Source: Sphingobium sp. DEHP117 (GTDB lineage: Bacteria; Pseudomonadota; Alphaproteobacteria; Sphingomonadales; Sphingomonadaceae). From it: 64,000 nucleotides of DNA. Below, in pieces: positions 41,460 to 50,040 of the stretch (positions within the stretch are counted from its first letter, which is position 1; the number at the start of each line of letters is the position of its first letter). A program made the position numbers and the translations under genes. The stretch lies in NCBI RefSeq assembly GCF_030867385.1, contig NZ_JAPFBJ010000004.1, positions 213,516 to 277,515 of the forward strand. The letters run 5' to 3'. The notes beneath the pieces are model-generated. The model worked only from the letters and a program-made list of their open reading frames with translations, did not search any database and had not been told where the DNA came from.

Positions 41460-41750
41460 TTACAGCGTCCTCCACGGGCTCGATCGTGCGCAATAGGATA
41501 ATCTGTATCGAATGTGCCTGAGATAGACGCGCCGCATATCGACATCGGCTTTTGCAAGCCGCCGATAGAGCGGCAATCCGACCAGGGCGAGAAGGAAGCC
41601 GACGAAGACTCCATACCAGGAGAGAACAACGCCGATGAGGATCGCGCATACGAGCAGGTGGGCGAGAACCAGCTCCCGGTCCCCGCCCATGATCAAATGG
41701 GGACGGGTCAGCGCGCGATGAATTTTGATGCGCACTTCACCGTCCCACAT
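41460..41750 (-). CDS. virB3: T4SS protein VirB3
   Basis: A 96-residue membrane protein with the VirB3 pattern: the IHRALTRPHLIMGGDRELVL start, two adjacent hydrophobic stretches (LVCAILIGVVLSWYGVFVGF, LLALVGLPLYRRL) and the C-terminal KADVDMRRVYLRHIRY. It acts with VirB4 in pilus assembly. It starts one base after the virB2 stop. Confidence 0.92.
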   Translation of the reverse strand: MWDGEVRIKIHRALTRPHLIMGGDRELVLAHLLVCAILIGVVLSWYGVFVGFLLALVGLPLYRRLAKADVDMRRVYLRHIRYRLSYCARSSPWRTL

Positions 41751-41751
41751 A

Positions 41752-42207
41752 TTACGCTCCTATAATGGCAGGAGAGGCGACCCGGACTTTGCGTCGGAAG
41801 ACCCAGCTACGGGTACGGCGTAGACAATATGCGCCGAGGATTGCGGCCAGCAGATATGTGCCGGTCGGATCGGACGGAGGCGCTGTTTTGCCGATTGTTG
41901 CGGCCGCACCAGCAAACAAGGTGGTGTAGGCCGTGCCGGCGAGAGCCATGATGCCGATCACGAGAACGATGTAGCAAAGGCGCTTGGCAAAGTCGCCGAT
42001 CTCACCACCGAAAATGAGGGTCGCACCAGCGACGGTAATCGAAATCAGCGAGAGCGCACCAGCGACTGGACCGTTCAAGGATTGCTGCACAAGGCTCAAT
42101 GGACCTTCCCAGGGGAGGGCGCCGGCGGTTGTCGTGGCGAATGCCGAGCTGGGTAGTAATGCCAGGCTTATGCCCGCTACCCAGCGCATCAATCTGTCAT
42201 GCTGCAT
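41752..42207 (-). CDS. virB2: T4SS major pilin VirB2, extended C terminus
   Basis: The pilin precursor has a signal sequence ending SAFATTTAG and the two VirB2 membrane helices (VAGALSLISITVAGATLIFG, LCYIVLVIGIMALAGTAYTT). At 151 residues it is longer than usual (about 100-120). After the second helix come another hydrophobic stretch (YLLAAILGAYCL) and a basic tail. TraF encoded at 22630 is the likely maturation peptidase. It overlaps virB11 by 11 nt. Confidence 0.88.
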   Translation of the reverse strand: MQHDRLMRWVAGISLALLPSSAFATTTAGALPWEGPLSLVQQSLNGPVAGALSLISITVAGATLIFGGEIGDFAKRLCYIVLVIGIMALAGTAYTTLFAGAAATIGKTAPPSDPTGTYLLAAILGAYCLRRTRSWVFRRKVRVASPAIIGA

Positions 42208-43192
42208 GCTGTTCTTCCCTTCGTGCGAATGATTTGGTCAGATAGCTGTCACCGTCGGAGTTCGTGACTTCGAGAATCTCGCTGATCCGGCGCGTGCCGT
42301 TGTCGTTGGTGATGAAAATCACCATGTCGACCGCTTCCCCGATCAGGCGGCGCATCGGCGATGCCGTGCTTTCGCCGATCAGGCTTTCAAGCCGATCGAG
42401 CGCGGCATGCGCACTATTTGCATGGATTGTGCCGATCCCGCCCGGATGGCCGGTGTTCCATGCCTTGAGGAGGGTCAGGGCTTCGCCGCCTCTCACCTCG
42501 CCGACAATGATGCGATCGGGGCGAAGCCGCATGGTCGAGCGGAGCAGTCGGTCCATCCCGACGTCATCGCTGGTGAGCATCTGGACCTTGTTGCGTGCCG
42601 AACATTGAATTTCGGCCGTATCCTCGATGATGACGATACGATGGTCAGGATGAATGAGGCTGATTTCCTGAATGAGGGCGTTCGCAAGCGTGGTCTTCCC
42701 CGACCCTGTGCCGCCTGCAATCATGATGTTGCGCCGTTCGGCAACGGCTGTCCGCAAGACCATGATGTCGCTGGTCGACATGATGCTGTTGCTCGCATAA
42801 TCTTCGAGTGCAAACACCTTAGAGGCTTTGCGGCGGATCGTGAAAGTGGGACCAGCGACTATGGGAGGCAACAGGCCTTCGAAGCGGCTGCCATCAGTCG
42901 GCAACACCGCACTCACAATCGGCGATTGGCGTGTCACAACGGTATCTGCGAAGGCTGCAACGGTCGCTATCACGCGCGCGGGCGAGACATAGCCGTCCTC
43001 TTCGAGCTGGACCAGGCTCTTGCCCAAACGTTCGACCCATAAAGAGCCATCGGGATTGACCATCACTTCAACCACATCAGGCTCCTTGAGCGTCGCGCAG
43101 ATGACTTCGCCCAACTCATCCTGCAGTTTTACCGAAATGCGCCGCCGGCTTTCGGCGGTGAGCTGCTCCATGGATGATGATGGTCCCGGCAT
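42197..43192 (-). CDS. virB11: T4SS ATPase VirB11
   Basis: A 331-residue hexameric traffic ATPase: N-terminal domain to about 140, Walker A IMIAGGTGSGKTTLANALIQ, RIVIIEDTAEIQC (Asp box), LLRSTMRLRPDRIIVGEVRG and TGHPGGIGTIHANSA (Walker B and His box). It switches the system between pilus assembly and DNA transfer. It is the first gene of the minus-strand operon virB11-2-3-4-5-x-6-8-9-y-10-1. An ATG seven codons further in is an alternative start. Confidence 0.95.
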   Translation of the reverse strand: MPGPSSSMEQLTAESRRRISVKLQDELGEVICATLKEPDVVEVMVNPDGSLWVERLGKSLVQLEEDGYVSPARVIATVAAFADTVVTRQSPIVSAVLPTDGSRFEGLLPPIVAGPTFTIRRKASKVFALEDYASNSIMSTSDIMVLRTAVAERRNIMIAGGTGSGKTTLANALIQEISLIHPDHRIVIIEDTAEIQCSARNKVQMLTSDDVGMDRLLRSTMRLRPDRIIVGEVRGGEALTLLKAWNTGHPGGIGTIHANSAHAALDRLESLIGESTASPMRRLIGEAVDMVIFITNDNGTRRISEILEVTNSDGDSYLTKSFARREEQHAA

Positions 43193-43403
43193 AAGCCCCT
43201 CACGTCGAAGTCTTTGAGTCCGATATTATCATTAACACTAATTCCGATAATCGAGCAATGGCCGAATCTTAAGATTGCGTTAAGAATTTTTGCTCCGAAG
43301 GCGACGTATCGTTCGATAAGCAGGGCATAAGACCAGGCGCGGATAAGCCTTTGAAAACTAGATTTATTGATCTCCGCCTCGTCTGAAGCGCACGTCTGAT
43401 TCA

Positions 43404-44084
43404 GTGAGCGGGCTGGCTCGCGCCGCCCGAAGATCAGGTGCAAATGGATCGAATGGCTTGGTTTTTGGGCAGCGTTTGCATACACAGGCCATCACGCAGC
43501 TGGTTGCGCGTTTGCGCTTGGATCAAGGATGGCAGGGCGGTGTGCCGACACGATTTTTGTTGATCGCGCAGGAATGCCAAAGCCCGTCACCGAAGGAGCA
43601 AATATCGGCCTCCTACGTCGACGGGGATATCATCGTTGAGTCGGGTCGAGGGGGCGTGCATCAACTGCTGAAGCAGCTTGCTCGTCAGGGCAACGCGCTG
43701 GCGAGCGGCGACACCATCAAGATTCATGACCTGTCCTGCCTGCCGGTCAATACCATGTCGCTCGTGCGGATTTTCCATAAACTGCTGCAAAAAGGCATAG
43801 CGATCGAAATTGGCAATGCGGCTCTTGTGATCTCGCCCGACGATGGCAAAAGCGAGCTAATGCGCCTCATTGCTCTGTTGGATCAGCACTGGAGGCATCT
43901 CCACGGCGTCAAATCGCATCCTCCGGACCAATCAAAGCCAGGCCCAAAGCCAAGACTCAATCCGGAGCAGTTGACCGACATACAAGCACGATTATCTCAA
44001 CCTGGGGCTACCGTAAGCTCGGTTGCCCGTGACATGAATGTTCGCCGAACCACCCTGTTCGATTTCTTGCGGCGATACTCGTAA
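43404..44084 (+). CDS. Resolvase-derived DNA-binding protein lacking catalytic serine
   Basis: The middle reads YVDGDIIVESGRGGVHQLLK, then GDTIKIHDLSCLPVNTMSLV and RIFHKLLQKGIAIEI. This follows the serine-resolvase core (GDTLxxxxLDRLxR...L...L...GI), but the N-terminal Arg/catalytic-Ser strand is missing and the D-R-L motif is altered. The C terminus is a Hin-type helix-turn-helix: GPKPRLNPEQLTDIQARLSQ and TVSSVARDMNVRRTTLFDFL. It has probably been recruited as a regulator. It is divergent from virB11 and could control the secretion operon. The start is uncertain (GTG at 43404). Confidence 0.6.
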   Translation: MSGLARAARRSGANGSNGLVFGQRLHTQAITQLVARLRLDQGWQGGVPTRFLLIAQECQSPSPKEQISASYVDGDIIVESGRGGVHQLLKQLARQGNALASGDTIKIHDLSCLPVNTMSLVRIFHKLLQKGIAIEIGNAALVISPDDGKSELMRLIALLDQHWRHLHGVKSHPPDQSKPGPKPRLNPEQLTDIQARLSQPGATVSSVARDMNVRRTTLFDFLRRYS

Positions 44085-44091
44085 AAGCGAT

Positions 44092-44331
44092 TTAACTCAG
44101 TAACTCGATTTCGGAAATTCCCAGTGCATGAGCGATGGCGACGATTTCGCTCAAGCTTATGTGCTGAGCCGTGCCTTTCGCAATATCGTCCAGCCGTTCG
44201 GGCGAAAGCGCGGAGATTTTTGCAACTTCCCTCAAATCGATGGTCTTATCCTTTATAAGGCTGTTGATGTTATTGCTAACGTTGTCGGTCAGACTTGCTA
44301 GATTCGGTTGGCCCGATATTTGGTTTTCCAC
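44092..44331 (-). CDS. Small Xre-type regulator (79 aa)
   Basis: The protein holds a helix-turn-helix pattern (DLREVAKISALSPERLDDIA, then HISLSEIVAIAHALGISEIE), shorter than usual Xre domains. It ends 7 nt from the convergent resolvase-like gene. It may regulate the virB or neighbouring genes. Confidence 0.55.
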   Translation of the reverse strand: MENQISGQPNLASLTDNVSNNINSLIKDKTIDLREVAKISALSPERLDDIAKGTAQHISLSEIVAIAHALGISEIELLS

Positions 44332-44605
44332 TCAGCAAAGCTCCTCACCCAAAACATGCGTCAAGCACGAAAGCCCGTGCCCAATTCGCGTTCTTCTTTA
44401 CGAATCAGCTTCAGATTATCGCGAGTGCTTCTGGTTCTCGATCAGGCTTTTGGTGCAGCGTAGCAGCAAATACTTCCGACCGATCACAGTTGGGGACACA
44501 GCACCCGCAATTATGGATCTTCTAATATCCCCCTAGGGAATCTGTCATACCACCAATGATATAGAGTCTCTCGCGGCGAGAGCAACTAGGATCGTGAAAG
44601 CAAGA

Positions 44606-44851
44606 TCAATCCATTTTGGATAATAATGAAACTAATGGACTATCAACGGCTTGGGCGATAGTTTCCATTAGTTCTAAAGTGGGATTGGCACGTCCATTCT
44701 CAATATTGGACAGGTGCGCTATGGCAATCCCCGTCATTTGGGAAAGGGATCTTTGTGATATACTCAATTCTTTCCTGCGTCTCCGGCAGTTTTCACCAAA
44801 AATTATTGCCAGTTCCGAGGTTCGCTTCTCCAGATTGAAACTCTGCACCAT
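44606..44851 (-). CDS. Xre-family transcriptional regulator (81 aa)
   Basis: A complete single-domain Xre/Cro-type HTH: FGENCRRRRKELSISQRSLS, then QMTGIAIAHLSNIENGRANP and TLELMETIAQAV. Such proteins are usually repressors. The 274 nt between it and the Xre gene at 44092 contain no gene. No partner toxin is adjacent. Confidence 0.8.
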   Translation of the reverse strand: MVQSFNLEKRTSELAIIFGENCRRRRKELSISQRSLSQMTGIAIAHLSNIENGRANPTLELMETIAQAVDSPLVSLLSKMD

Positions 44852-45183
44852 ATTGGATTCTTTCCTTACGACCCCATGCTATGTTTTGTAGGATGTTCGT
44901 TCCCTACTACAAATCGCGTGGCGTTAAAGATTTTTTTGTCCATGTTTGAGGGTCACTGGTCGTTCCGGGCCGGGACCCGCCGGCTCAGCAGCGGGCTACC
45001 TCGAGCGCGTTTCGGTATAGGCTGCGCGGCTTCTCCGGGACCGATGATCTCAGAGCTGTTTTGCCGGCGGCTATGGCCAGCGGGATCGAGTATTTGTTGT
45101 TCAAGTTTCGTCTCGAGCCCGACAAGGGGTGTAGGTTCGCCATATGGTCGCGATATGTTGGCGTTGACCTGCGCCTCCAGTGG
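44852..45183. other. Intergenic region with a possible gene remnant
   Basis: No intact gene. A plus-strand frame around 45020-45210 without a start codon reads GTDDLRAVLPAAMASGIEYL followed by LFKFRLEPDKGCRFAIWSRY, which looks like a remnant of a real protein. It runs into the end of the VapC gene. Confidence 0.35.
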
Positions 45184-45570
45184 TCATCTAACAAGCTTGA
45201 TCTGCAACCCTGATGCCTCCACGCGCTCCCACGCGCGGTCGGCCGTCAGAGCGGGCAGGCCTTCTGCAATCGCAAGGGCCATGCAGGTGCGATCCCCGAG
45301 CCCGCAGCCATATTCCCGCGTGGCAGGGTACAGCGCCGCCGCCGCGATCGCGCCTTCCCGGTCATGTGACCGTATATCGAGATGAAGTGCGTCGAGCATT
45401 TCAATAGATGCGTCGGGGGAGATGCCGCGCCTGATCAATTCCTTGATCACTTCCTGGAGATTGACCGCCGAGATCACACCATCGCCGATATGGGCCGCAA
45501 CCATATTAGCTCCGACTTCGTCACGGAGCAGGGCCAAGATCGCCGAGGCGTCGAACACAACAGACGGCAT
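45184..45570 (-). CDS. vapC: VapC-family PIN-domain toxin
   Basis: A 128-residue PIN ribonuclease: SVVFDASAILALLRDEVG (first Asp), VISAVNLQEVIKELIRRG (Glu), YGCGLGDRTCMALAIAEGLP (third Asp) and ALTADRAWERV (fourth Asp). All four acidic metal-binding positions are present. It follows the antitoxin gene by 2 nt. VapC toxins cleave tRNA or rRNA when the antitoxin is lost. Confidence 0.92.
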   Translation of the reverse strand: MPSVVFDASAILALLRDEVGANMVAAHIGDGVISAVNLQEVIKELIRRGISPDASIEMLDALHLDIRSHDREGAIAAAALYPATREYGCGLGDRTCMALAIAEGLPALTADRAWERVEASGLQIKLVR

Positions 45571-45572
45571 GA

Positions 45573-45830
45573 TCAGGCCTGGTCCTCGCGCTCGGCTTCG
45601 GCACGACGCTCGGCAAGAAATTCATCGACCGAGGCATCGTGCGTGGCGTGACGTCGATAGAGCTCCTGGGCGTGCCCTATGCTCTGTCCTATTGACGTCA
45701 ATCGGACTTCATCGCCTTCGAGCGAAAACACTACCGTGCCGCCGTCCGCCATACCCAAAGCTTCTCTCACCATTTTCGGAAGCACCAAACGACCATTTTG
45801 CGCCACTCTGGCATCGAACGCCTTCCCCAT
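45573..45830 (-). CDS. vapB: AbrB/MazE-type (VapB) antitoxin
   Basis: The 85-residue protein has a swapped-hairpin AbrB domain: DARVAQNGRLVLPKMVREAL, then GMADGGTVVFSLEGDEVRLT. A charged C-terminal helix (DEFLAERRAEAEREDQA) would bind VapC. The ATG at 45830 follows AAGGAG; a TTG five codons upstream is less likely. It presumably autorepresses from the region 45831-45880. Confidence 0.9.
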   Translation of the reverse strand: MGKAFDARVAQNGRLVLPKMVREALGMADGGTVVFSLEGDEVRLTSIGQSIGHAQELYRRHATHDASVDEFLAERRAEAEREDQA

Positions 45831-46071
45831 TTCCCACTCCTTCAATTCATTGAGGCATGAAGAGAATTATGCCATATAAGATTAATTGTCACAATGGATT
45901 TCATGCCAGTAAATTTGGCGTCGATAAGCGGCCAAACAGGCTTGACGGCATTTAGTGGGCGGGGAGTCGGAATGGCGAGGCGCAAACACGAGCTGCTGAC
46001 CGTTGCTCCATGCGAGCGCGACCAACTGGCTCGGCTATCTTGGGGCTCTGCGTTTCAATGGCTGATCGCCC

Positions 46072-47073
46072 TTACCATTTCGCCCTGGACGGAGCCGGAC
46101 GCTGTGTGTTCCAATCCTCGTAGAACGGCTTCAGTTCGGCAGGAAGTGCGGTCTCGAATGCCGCGTCCAGCGGGTAGTGCGGTATGGCGAGGGCAATCAG
46201 GTTGAGCAGGCCTTCACCCTGTTTCCGGTCCTTTGGGCGCTTGAGCGGATTGCGCTTCGTCTGGGCAGACATCCACAACTTGTGGAGCGCGAACCAGCGC
46301 GGATCGGGCGCTACAATGCGAGCAGGTGAACCATCGCGGCAGCCGACGACATGGTCAACAGGCCGACCGAGCAGGAGCCATTCCTGTTCGAGCAACGGGA
46401 TCGGTCGTGGGCGGTCGGTGGTGTCGAGCGTGTCGGCGCGCGACGGTGCGACGAGCAGTTCGACCTCGTAAGCCTTGGAGTTTCGGGCTTGGAAGTCGCG
46501 CTCGCTGTTGATGGTGAAGGTGGGATCAACTGCTTTGAGCATGTCCCACACCGTCTTGCCGGTCAGGTCAGGCTCGCCAGCGACCCAGGCGAGATCGAAA
46601 TCCTCGGTCTCGTCTGGCAACAGGACGAAAGCATTGGCCTCGATCATGTAGGCAGCAATCGCATTGGTCCCAACCACGAACAGGTGGGAACCAAGCAAAT
46701 TGCGCCGATCGCATTCGCGCAAGATCGGGCCGGCGTCGCTCGACAGCAGCGGAAGCCTGAGCGCTCGGTACAGCGCCGCGCTTTCCGCGAGCGCAGTGCG
46801 CTGGTCTTCCAGCGCCTGTTTCAACGCCGACTTGCGGGCATGGTAGGTGGTGAACTCGGCTTCGCGCGCTGCATCCCAGCGTCCCATGCTCTTGCCGTTG
46901 CCGCCGCGGTCGAAGATCCTATAAAGATAGTCGTGTGGGCCGATGGTCTTGCGGCGCATGTCGTAGGGCATTGTCGCACGCTCGCGCTCGAGCGCCATCC
47001 AGGCTTCGTAGCGCTGGCGCAGGTTGACAAGCAGGCGCGACTGTTCGTCGCTGAAGGAGCGAAAGCCAGACAT
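46072..47073 (-). CDS. GSU2403-family nucleotidyltransferase fold protein
   Basis: A 333-residue protein. The N-terminal helical half (DEQSRLLVNLRQRYEAWMAL) is followed by a minimal nucleotidyltransferase domain: LFVVGTNAIAAYMIEANAFV, then DETEDFDLAWVA with the paired acidic residues (TEDFDL). A C-terminal segment has WFALHKLWMSAQTKRNPLKR and RKQGEGLLNLIA. This is the GSU2403 type, related to AbiEii/MNT enzymes. No antitoxin-like partner is adjacent. A good promoter places the transcription start on the ATG itself. Confidence 0.8.
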   Translation of the reverse strand: MSGFRSFSDEQSRLLVNLRQRYEAWMALERERATMPYDMRRKTIGPHDYLYRIFDRGGNGKSMGRWDAAREAEFTTYHARKSALKQALEDQRTALAESAALYRALRLPLLSSDAGPILRECDRRNLLGSHLFVVGTNAIAAYMIEANAFVLLPDETEDFDLAWVAGEPDLTGKTVWDMLKAVDPTFTINSERDFQARNSKAYEVELLVAPSRADTLDTTDRPRPIPLLEQEWLLLGRPVDHVVGCRDGSPARIVAPDPRWFALHKLWMSAQTKRNPLKRPKDRKQGEGLLNLIALAIPHYPLDAAFETALPAELKPFYEDWNTQRPAPSRAKW

Positions 47074-47079
47074 GCTATA

Positions 47080-47108
47080 TTTATCCCACACGCCGGGCTA
47101 TTTGTCAA
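47080..47108 (-). promoter_or_regulatory. Promoter of the nucleotidyltransferase gene
   Basis: On the minus strand TTGACA (47108-47103) and GATAAA (47085-47080) are 17 nt apart. The expected +1 falls at 47073, the A of the start codon, and no ribosome binding site precedes the gene, so the mRNA may be leaderless. Confidence 0.55.
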
Positions 47109-47162
47109 AATGCGGGATAGTCCGATAACAAAGATTATGTTAAATCAGTAAGTGATTGGCCG

Positions 47163-48042
47163 GGCTCTGTTGCAAAAATCGTGAAGCTTGAGCATGCTTG
47201 GCGGAGATTGGACGGACGGAACGATGACGGATTTCAAGTGGCGCCATTTCCAGGGTGATGTGATCCTGTGGGCGGTGCGCTGGTATTGTCGCTATCCGAT
47301 CAGCTATCGCGACCTTGAGGAAATGCTGGCGGAACGCGGCATTTCGGTCGACCATACGACGATCTATCGCTGGGTCCAGTGCTACGCCCCGGAGATGGAG
47401 AAGCGGCTGCGCTGGTTCTGGCGGCGTGGCTTTGATCCGAGCTGGCGCCTGGATGAAACCTACGTCAAGGTGCGGGGCAAGTGGACCTACCTGTACCGGG
47501 CAGTCGACAAGCGGGGCGACACGATCGATTTCTACCTGTCGCCGACCCGCAGCGCCAAGGCAGCGAAGCGGTTCCTGGGCAAGGCCCTGCGAGGCCTGAA
47601 GCACTGGGAAAAGCCTGCCACGCTCAATACCGACAAAGCGCCGAGCTATGGTGCAGCGATCACCGAATTGAAGCGCGAAGGAAAGCTGGACCGGGAGACG
47701 GCCCACCGGCAGGTGAAGTATCTCAATAACGTGATCGAGGCCGATCACGGAAAGCTCAAGATACTGATCAAGCCGGTGCGCGGTTTCAAATCGATCCCCA
47801 CGGCCTATGCCACGATCAAGGGATTCGAAGTCATGCGAGCCCTGCGCAAAGGACAGGCTCGCCCCTGGTGCCTGCAGCCCGGCATCAGGGGCGAGGTGCG
47901 CCTTGTGGAGAGAGCTTTTGGCATTGGGCCCTCGGCGCTGACGGAGGCCATGGGCATGCTCAACCACCATTTCGCAGCAGCCGCCTGATCGGCGCAGAGC
48001 GACAGCCTACCTCTGACTGCCGCCAATCTTTGCAACAGAGCC
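47163..48042 (+). mobile_element. IS6100: IS6100, copy 1
   Basis: An 880-bp IS6-family element with terminal repeats GGCTCTGTTGCA (left) and its complement (right). Flanking octamers (ATTGGCCG and GACGAGCC) differ, so there is no target duplication. Its right end cuts a substrate-binding protein gene. Confidence 0.97.
47194..47988 (+). CDS. tnpA: IS6100 transposase
   Basis: A 264-residue IS6-family DDE transposase. The N-terminal HTH has FQGDVILWAVRWYCRYPISY and RDLEEMLAERGISVDHTTIY. The catalytic Asp lies in WRLDETYVKVRGKWTYLYRA, the second Asp in ATLNTDKAPSYGAAITEL and the Glu in YLNNVIEADHGKLK. The length is intact. These elements move by replicative, cointegrate-forming or conservative targeted events and collect genes between copies. 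Confidence 0.97.
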   Translation: MLGGDWTDGTMTDFKWRHFQGDVILWAVRWYCRYPISYRDLEEMLAERGISVDHTTIYRWVQCYAPEMEKRLRWFWRRGFDPSWRLDETYVKVRGKWTYLYRAVDKRGDTIDFYLSPTRSAKAAKRFLGKALRGLKHWEKPATLNTDKAPSYGAAITELKREGKLDRETAHRQVKYLNNVIEADHGKLKILIKPVRGFKSIPTAYATIKGFEVMRALRKGQARPWCLQPGIRGEVRLVERAFGIGPSALTEAMGMLNHHFAAAA

Positions 48043-48383
48043 GACGAGCCTATCTGACCCGCAATGAAGGCCACCTGCTCACGCTCCACCAGGCGGCGCA
48101 CTTGCTCCAGGGTTTTCGGCGGGCTGTAGCCATCGTCGGCCAGCACCAGCTTGAGCTTGCGACCATTCAAGCCACCCTCAGCGTTTACCAGATCAAACCA
48201 TGCAGACATGGCCTTGCCGACGGCGCCATAGCCTGCGGCCGGGCCGCTAAGCGGGAGGGTCGTGCCGATCTTGATCTCGCTGTCTGTTACGCCTTGGATG
48301 CCCGCGCCCTGCGCGCGGGTCAGACCAGAAACGCCCGTCAGCATGGCGCCGGAAAGCATGGTGATGAATTGTCTTTTCTGCAT
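48043..48383 (-). pseudogene. LivJ-type substrate-binding protein, 5' part only
   Basis: ATG at 48383 opens MQKRQFITMLSGAMLTGVSG with a signal peptide. It continues with VTDSEIKIGTTLPLSGPAAG, the start of periplasmic branched-chain-amino-acid-type binding proteins, then LVLADDGYSPPKTLEQVRRL. After about 113 residues IS6100 interrupts it; about 260 more residues would be expected. It was the sixth transport/catabolic gene downstream of the short-chain dehydrogenase. Binding proteins of this class often take up aromatic acids or fatty-acid-like substrates. Confidence 0.8.
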
Positions 48384-48426
48384 GATGTCTCCTGTTGTGG
48401 TTGGATGGGTCAGGTAAATTGATACG

Positions 48427-49209
48427 TCAGCGCGGCGCCATCCGAATGGCACCATCCACACGAATGGACTCGGCGTTCATGTAGCCGCAAGTGACGAGAA
48501 ACTCGACGGTCTGCGCGAATTCATCGGGGTCACCCAACCGCTTGGGAAAGGGCACGCTGGCCGCCAGCGCCTGTTTGACGTTGTCTGGCAGGCTCAACAG
48601 CAAAGGTGTACCGAAGATCCCCGGCATGATGGTGTTGATCCGAATCCCTTCGTCCATCATGTCGCGCGCGATTGGAAGGGTCATACCCACGATTGCTGCC
48701 TTGCTGGCCGCATAGCTGGCCTGGCCGACTTGGCCGTCCTGCGCGGCGGCCGAAGCGGTGTTGACGATGGCGCCGCGGTCGCCATCGGCGAGCGGCGCGA
48801 GCGTCAACATACCCGCAGCTGACTTGGCGATGCAGCGGAAGGTGCCCACCAGGTTGATCTGAATGATGCGATTGAAACGATCTGCCGCGCATGGGCGGAT
48901 TTCGCCGGTTTTCTTGTCGCGGCTGACAGTCTTGACGGCATCGGCAGTGCCGGCGCAGTTGACCAAAATGCGTTCCTGCCCGATCGCGGCGCGGGCCTTG
49001 GCGAAGGCTGCGTCCACCTGCTCCTCGGACATCACGTCCACATTGCAGTAAACGCCGCCAAGCTCGCTTGCCAAAGCCTGGCCGACGGCTTCGTTCATGT
49101 CGAAGATGGCGACTTTGACGCCGTGGCTCGCCAAGAGTCGGGCCGTGGCAGCTCCCAGACCGGAAGCCCCCCCGGTGATGACGGCAGAAATGTCGGAATT
49201 CAGTTTCAT
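48427..49209 (-). CDS. Short-chain dehydrogenase (3-hydroxyacyl-CoA dehydrogenase type)
   Basis: A 260-residue SDR: ISAVITGGASGLGAATARLL holds the TGxxxGxG NAD site, ERILVNCAGTA the NAG-like strand, and QASYAASKAAIVGMTLPIAR the YxxxK catalytic pair. NTASAAA supplies the serine. The insert between residues 95 and 115 and the sequence resemble type II 3-hydroxyacyl-CoA dehydrogenases. It would oxidise the 3-hydroxyacyl-CoA made by the enoyl-CoA hydratase encoded next to it. It is the fifth downstream enzyme gene of the acyl-CoA operon. Confidence 0.85.
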   Translation of the reverse strand: MKLNSDISAVITGGASGLGAATARLLASHGVKVAIFDMNEAVGQALASELGGVYCNVDVMSEEQVDAAFAKARAAIGQERILVNCAGTADAVKTVSRDKKTGEIRPCAADRFNRIIQINLVGTFRCIAKSAAGMLTLAPLADGDRGAIVNTASAAAQDGQVGQASYAASKAAIVGMTLPIARDMMDEGIRINTIMPGIFGTPLLLSLPDNVKQALAASVPFPKRLGDPDEFAQTVEFLVTCGYMNAESIRVDGAIRMAPR

Positions 49210-49239
49210 GGCTTTTCCTTGATAGAGGACAGACAGGCG

Positions 49240-50040
49240 TTAATGGCCAGTGAAATTGGGGGCACGCTTGCCCAAGAATGCCGCTTGCCCTTCCAGGTTG
49301 TCGGCCGAACGCAAAACGACGAAGAAATTGCGCTTCTCATGCTCCAGGCCCTGCGCGAGCGGAGTTTCAAAGCTGGCCAAGGCCGCGTCTTTCGCCAGAA
49401 CCACGGCCAGTGGCGAATTGGCCGCAATCCGGCTGGCCATCGCCAACGCCGTCGGTAGGGCTTGGCCGTCGGCCGTCACTTCAGCGACGATGCCGAAGTC
49501 GCAGGCTTTGCGGGCGTCAATGAAATCGCCGGTCAGCAGCAGGGCCATCGCCTTGGACTTGCCGATGGCATGGATCAGGCGCTGGGTGCCACCGGCGCCA
49601 GGAATGGCGCCCAGCTTGACTTCCGGCACGCCGAACTTGGCGGACTCGCCGGCGATCACGATGTCGCAGGCCAGCGCCAGTTCCGTGCCGCCGCCCAGCG
49701 CGACCTTTTCGACCGCCGCAATGACGGGCTTAGGAAATCTCCCCAGTTCCGAAAAGAAGTCCCAGCCCGTCGGTCCGCGATCACCCATCAGTGGCGCGGC
49801 GCGCAGAACCTCGAACGCCGTGATGTCAACTCCTGCGCAAAACACTCCCTCGGCACCGGTGATGACGACGGCTCGCACAGCATCGTCGTCGCGCAGTTGC
49901 GCAAGCTGTGCGCGCAGGCCATCGAATACCGTGCGGTTCAAGCTGTTCTTCGCACGGGGGCGGTTGATGGTCAACGTGACAATGGCGCCTTCGCGGCTGA
50001 CGAGCACTTCGCTGGATTCGCTCATGTTGGCCACGCTCAT
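49240..50040 (-). CDS. Enoyl-CoA hydratase/isomerase family protein
   Basis: A 266-residue crotonase: VTLTINRPRAKNSLNRTVFD, VVITGAEGVFCAGVDITAFE (oxyanion-hole strand), KPVIAAVEKVALGGGTELAL and FGVPEVKLGAIPGAGGTQRL with the catalytic Glu positions conserved. It hydrates enoyl-CoA. The ATG at 50040 forms an ATGA overlap with the thiolase stop, so the genes are coupled. Confidence 0.92.
   Translation of the reverse strand: MSVANMSESSEVLVSREGAIVTLTINRPRAKNSLNRTVFDGLRAQLAQLRDDDAVRAVVITGAEGVFCAGVDITAFEVLRAAPLMGDRGPTGWDFFSELGRFPKPVIAAVEKVALGGGTELALACDIVIAGESAKFGVPEVKLGAIPGAGGTQRLIHAIGKSKAMALLLTGDFIDARKACDFGIVAEVTADGQALPTALAMASRIAANSPLAVVLAKDAALASFETPLAQGLEHEKRNFFVVLRSADNLEGQAAFLGKRAPNFTGH

Noticed and set aside
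43200..43403. Sigma-70 promoter for virB11
   Set aside because: AT-rich hexamers exist but none has acceptable spacing, so no promoter was called.
47155..48050. Target-site duplications around IS6100
   Set aside because: Flanking octamers differ at copies 1 and 2 and are only half visible for copy 3, so no simple transposition is supported.
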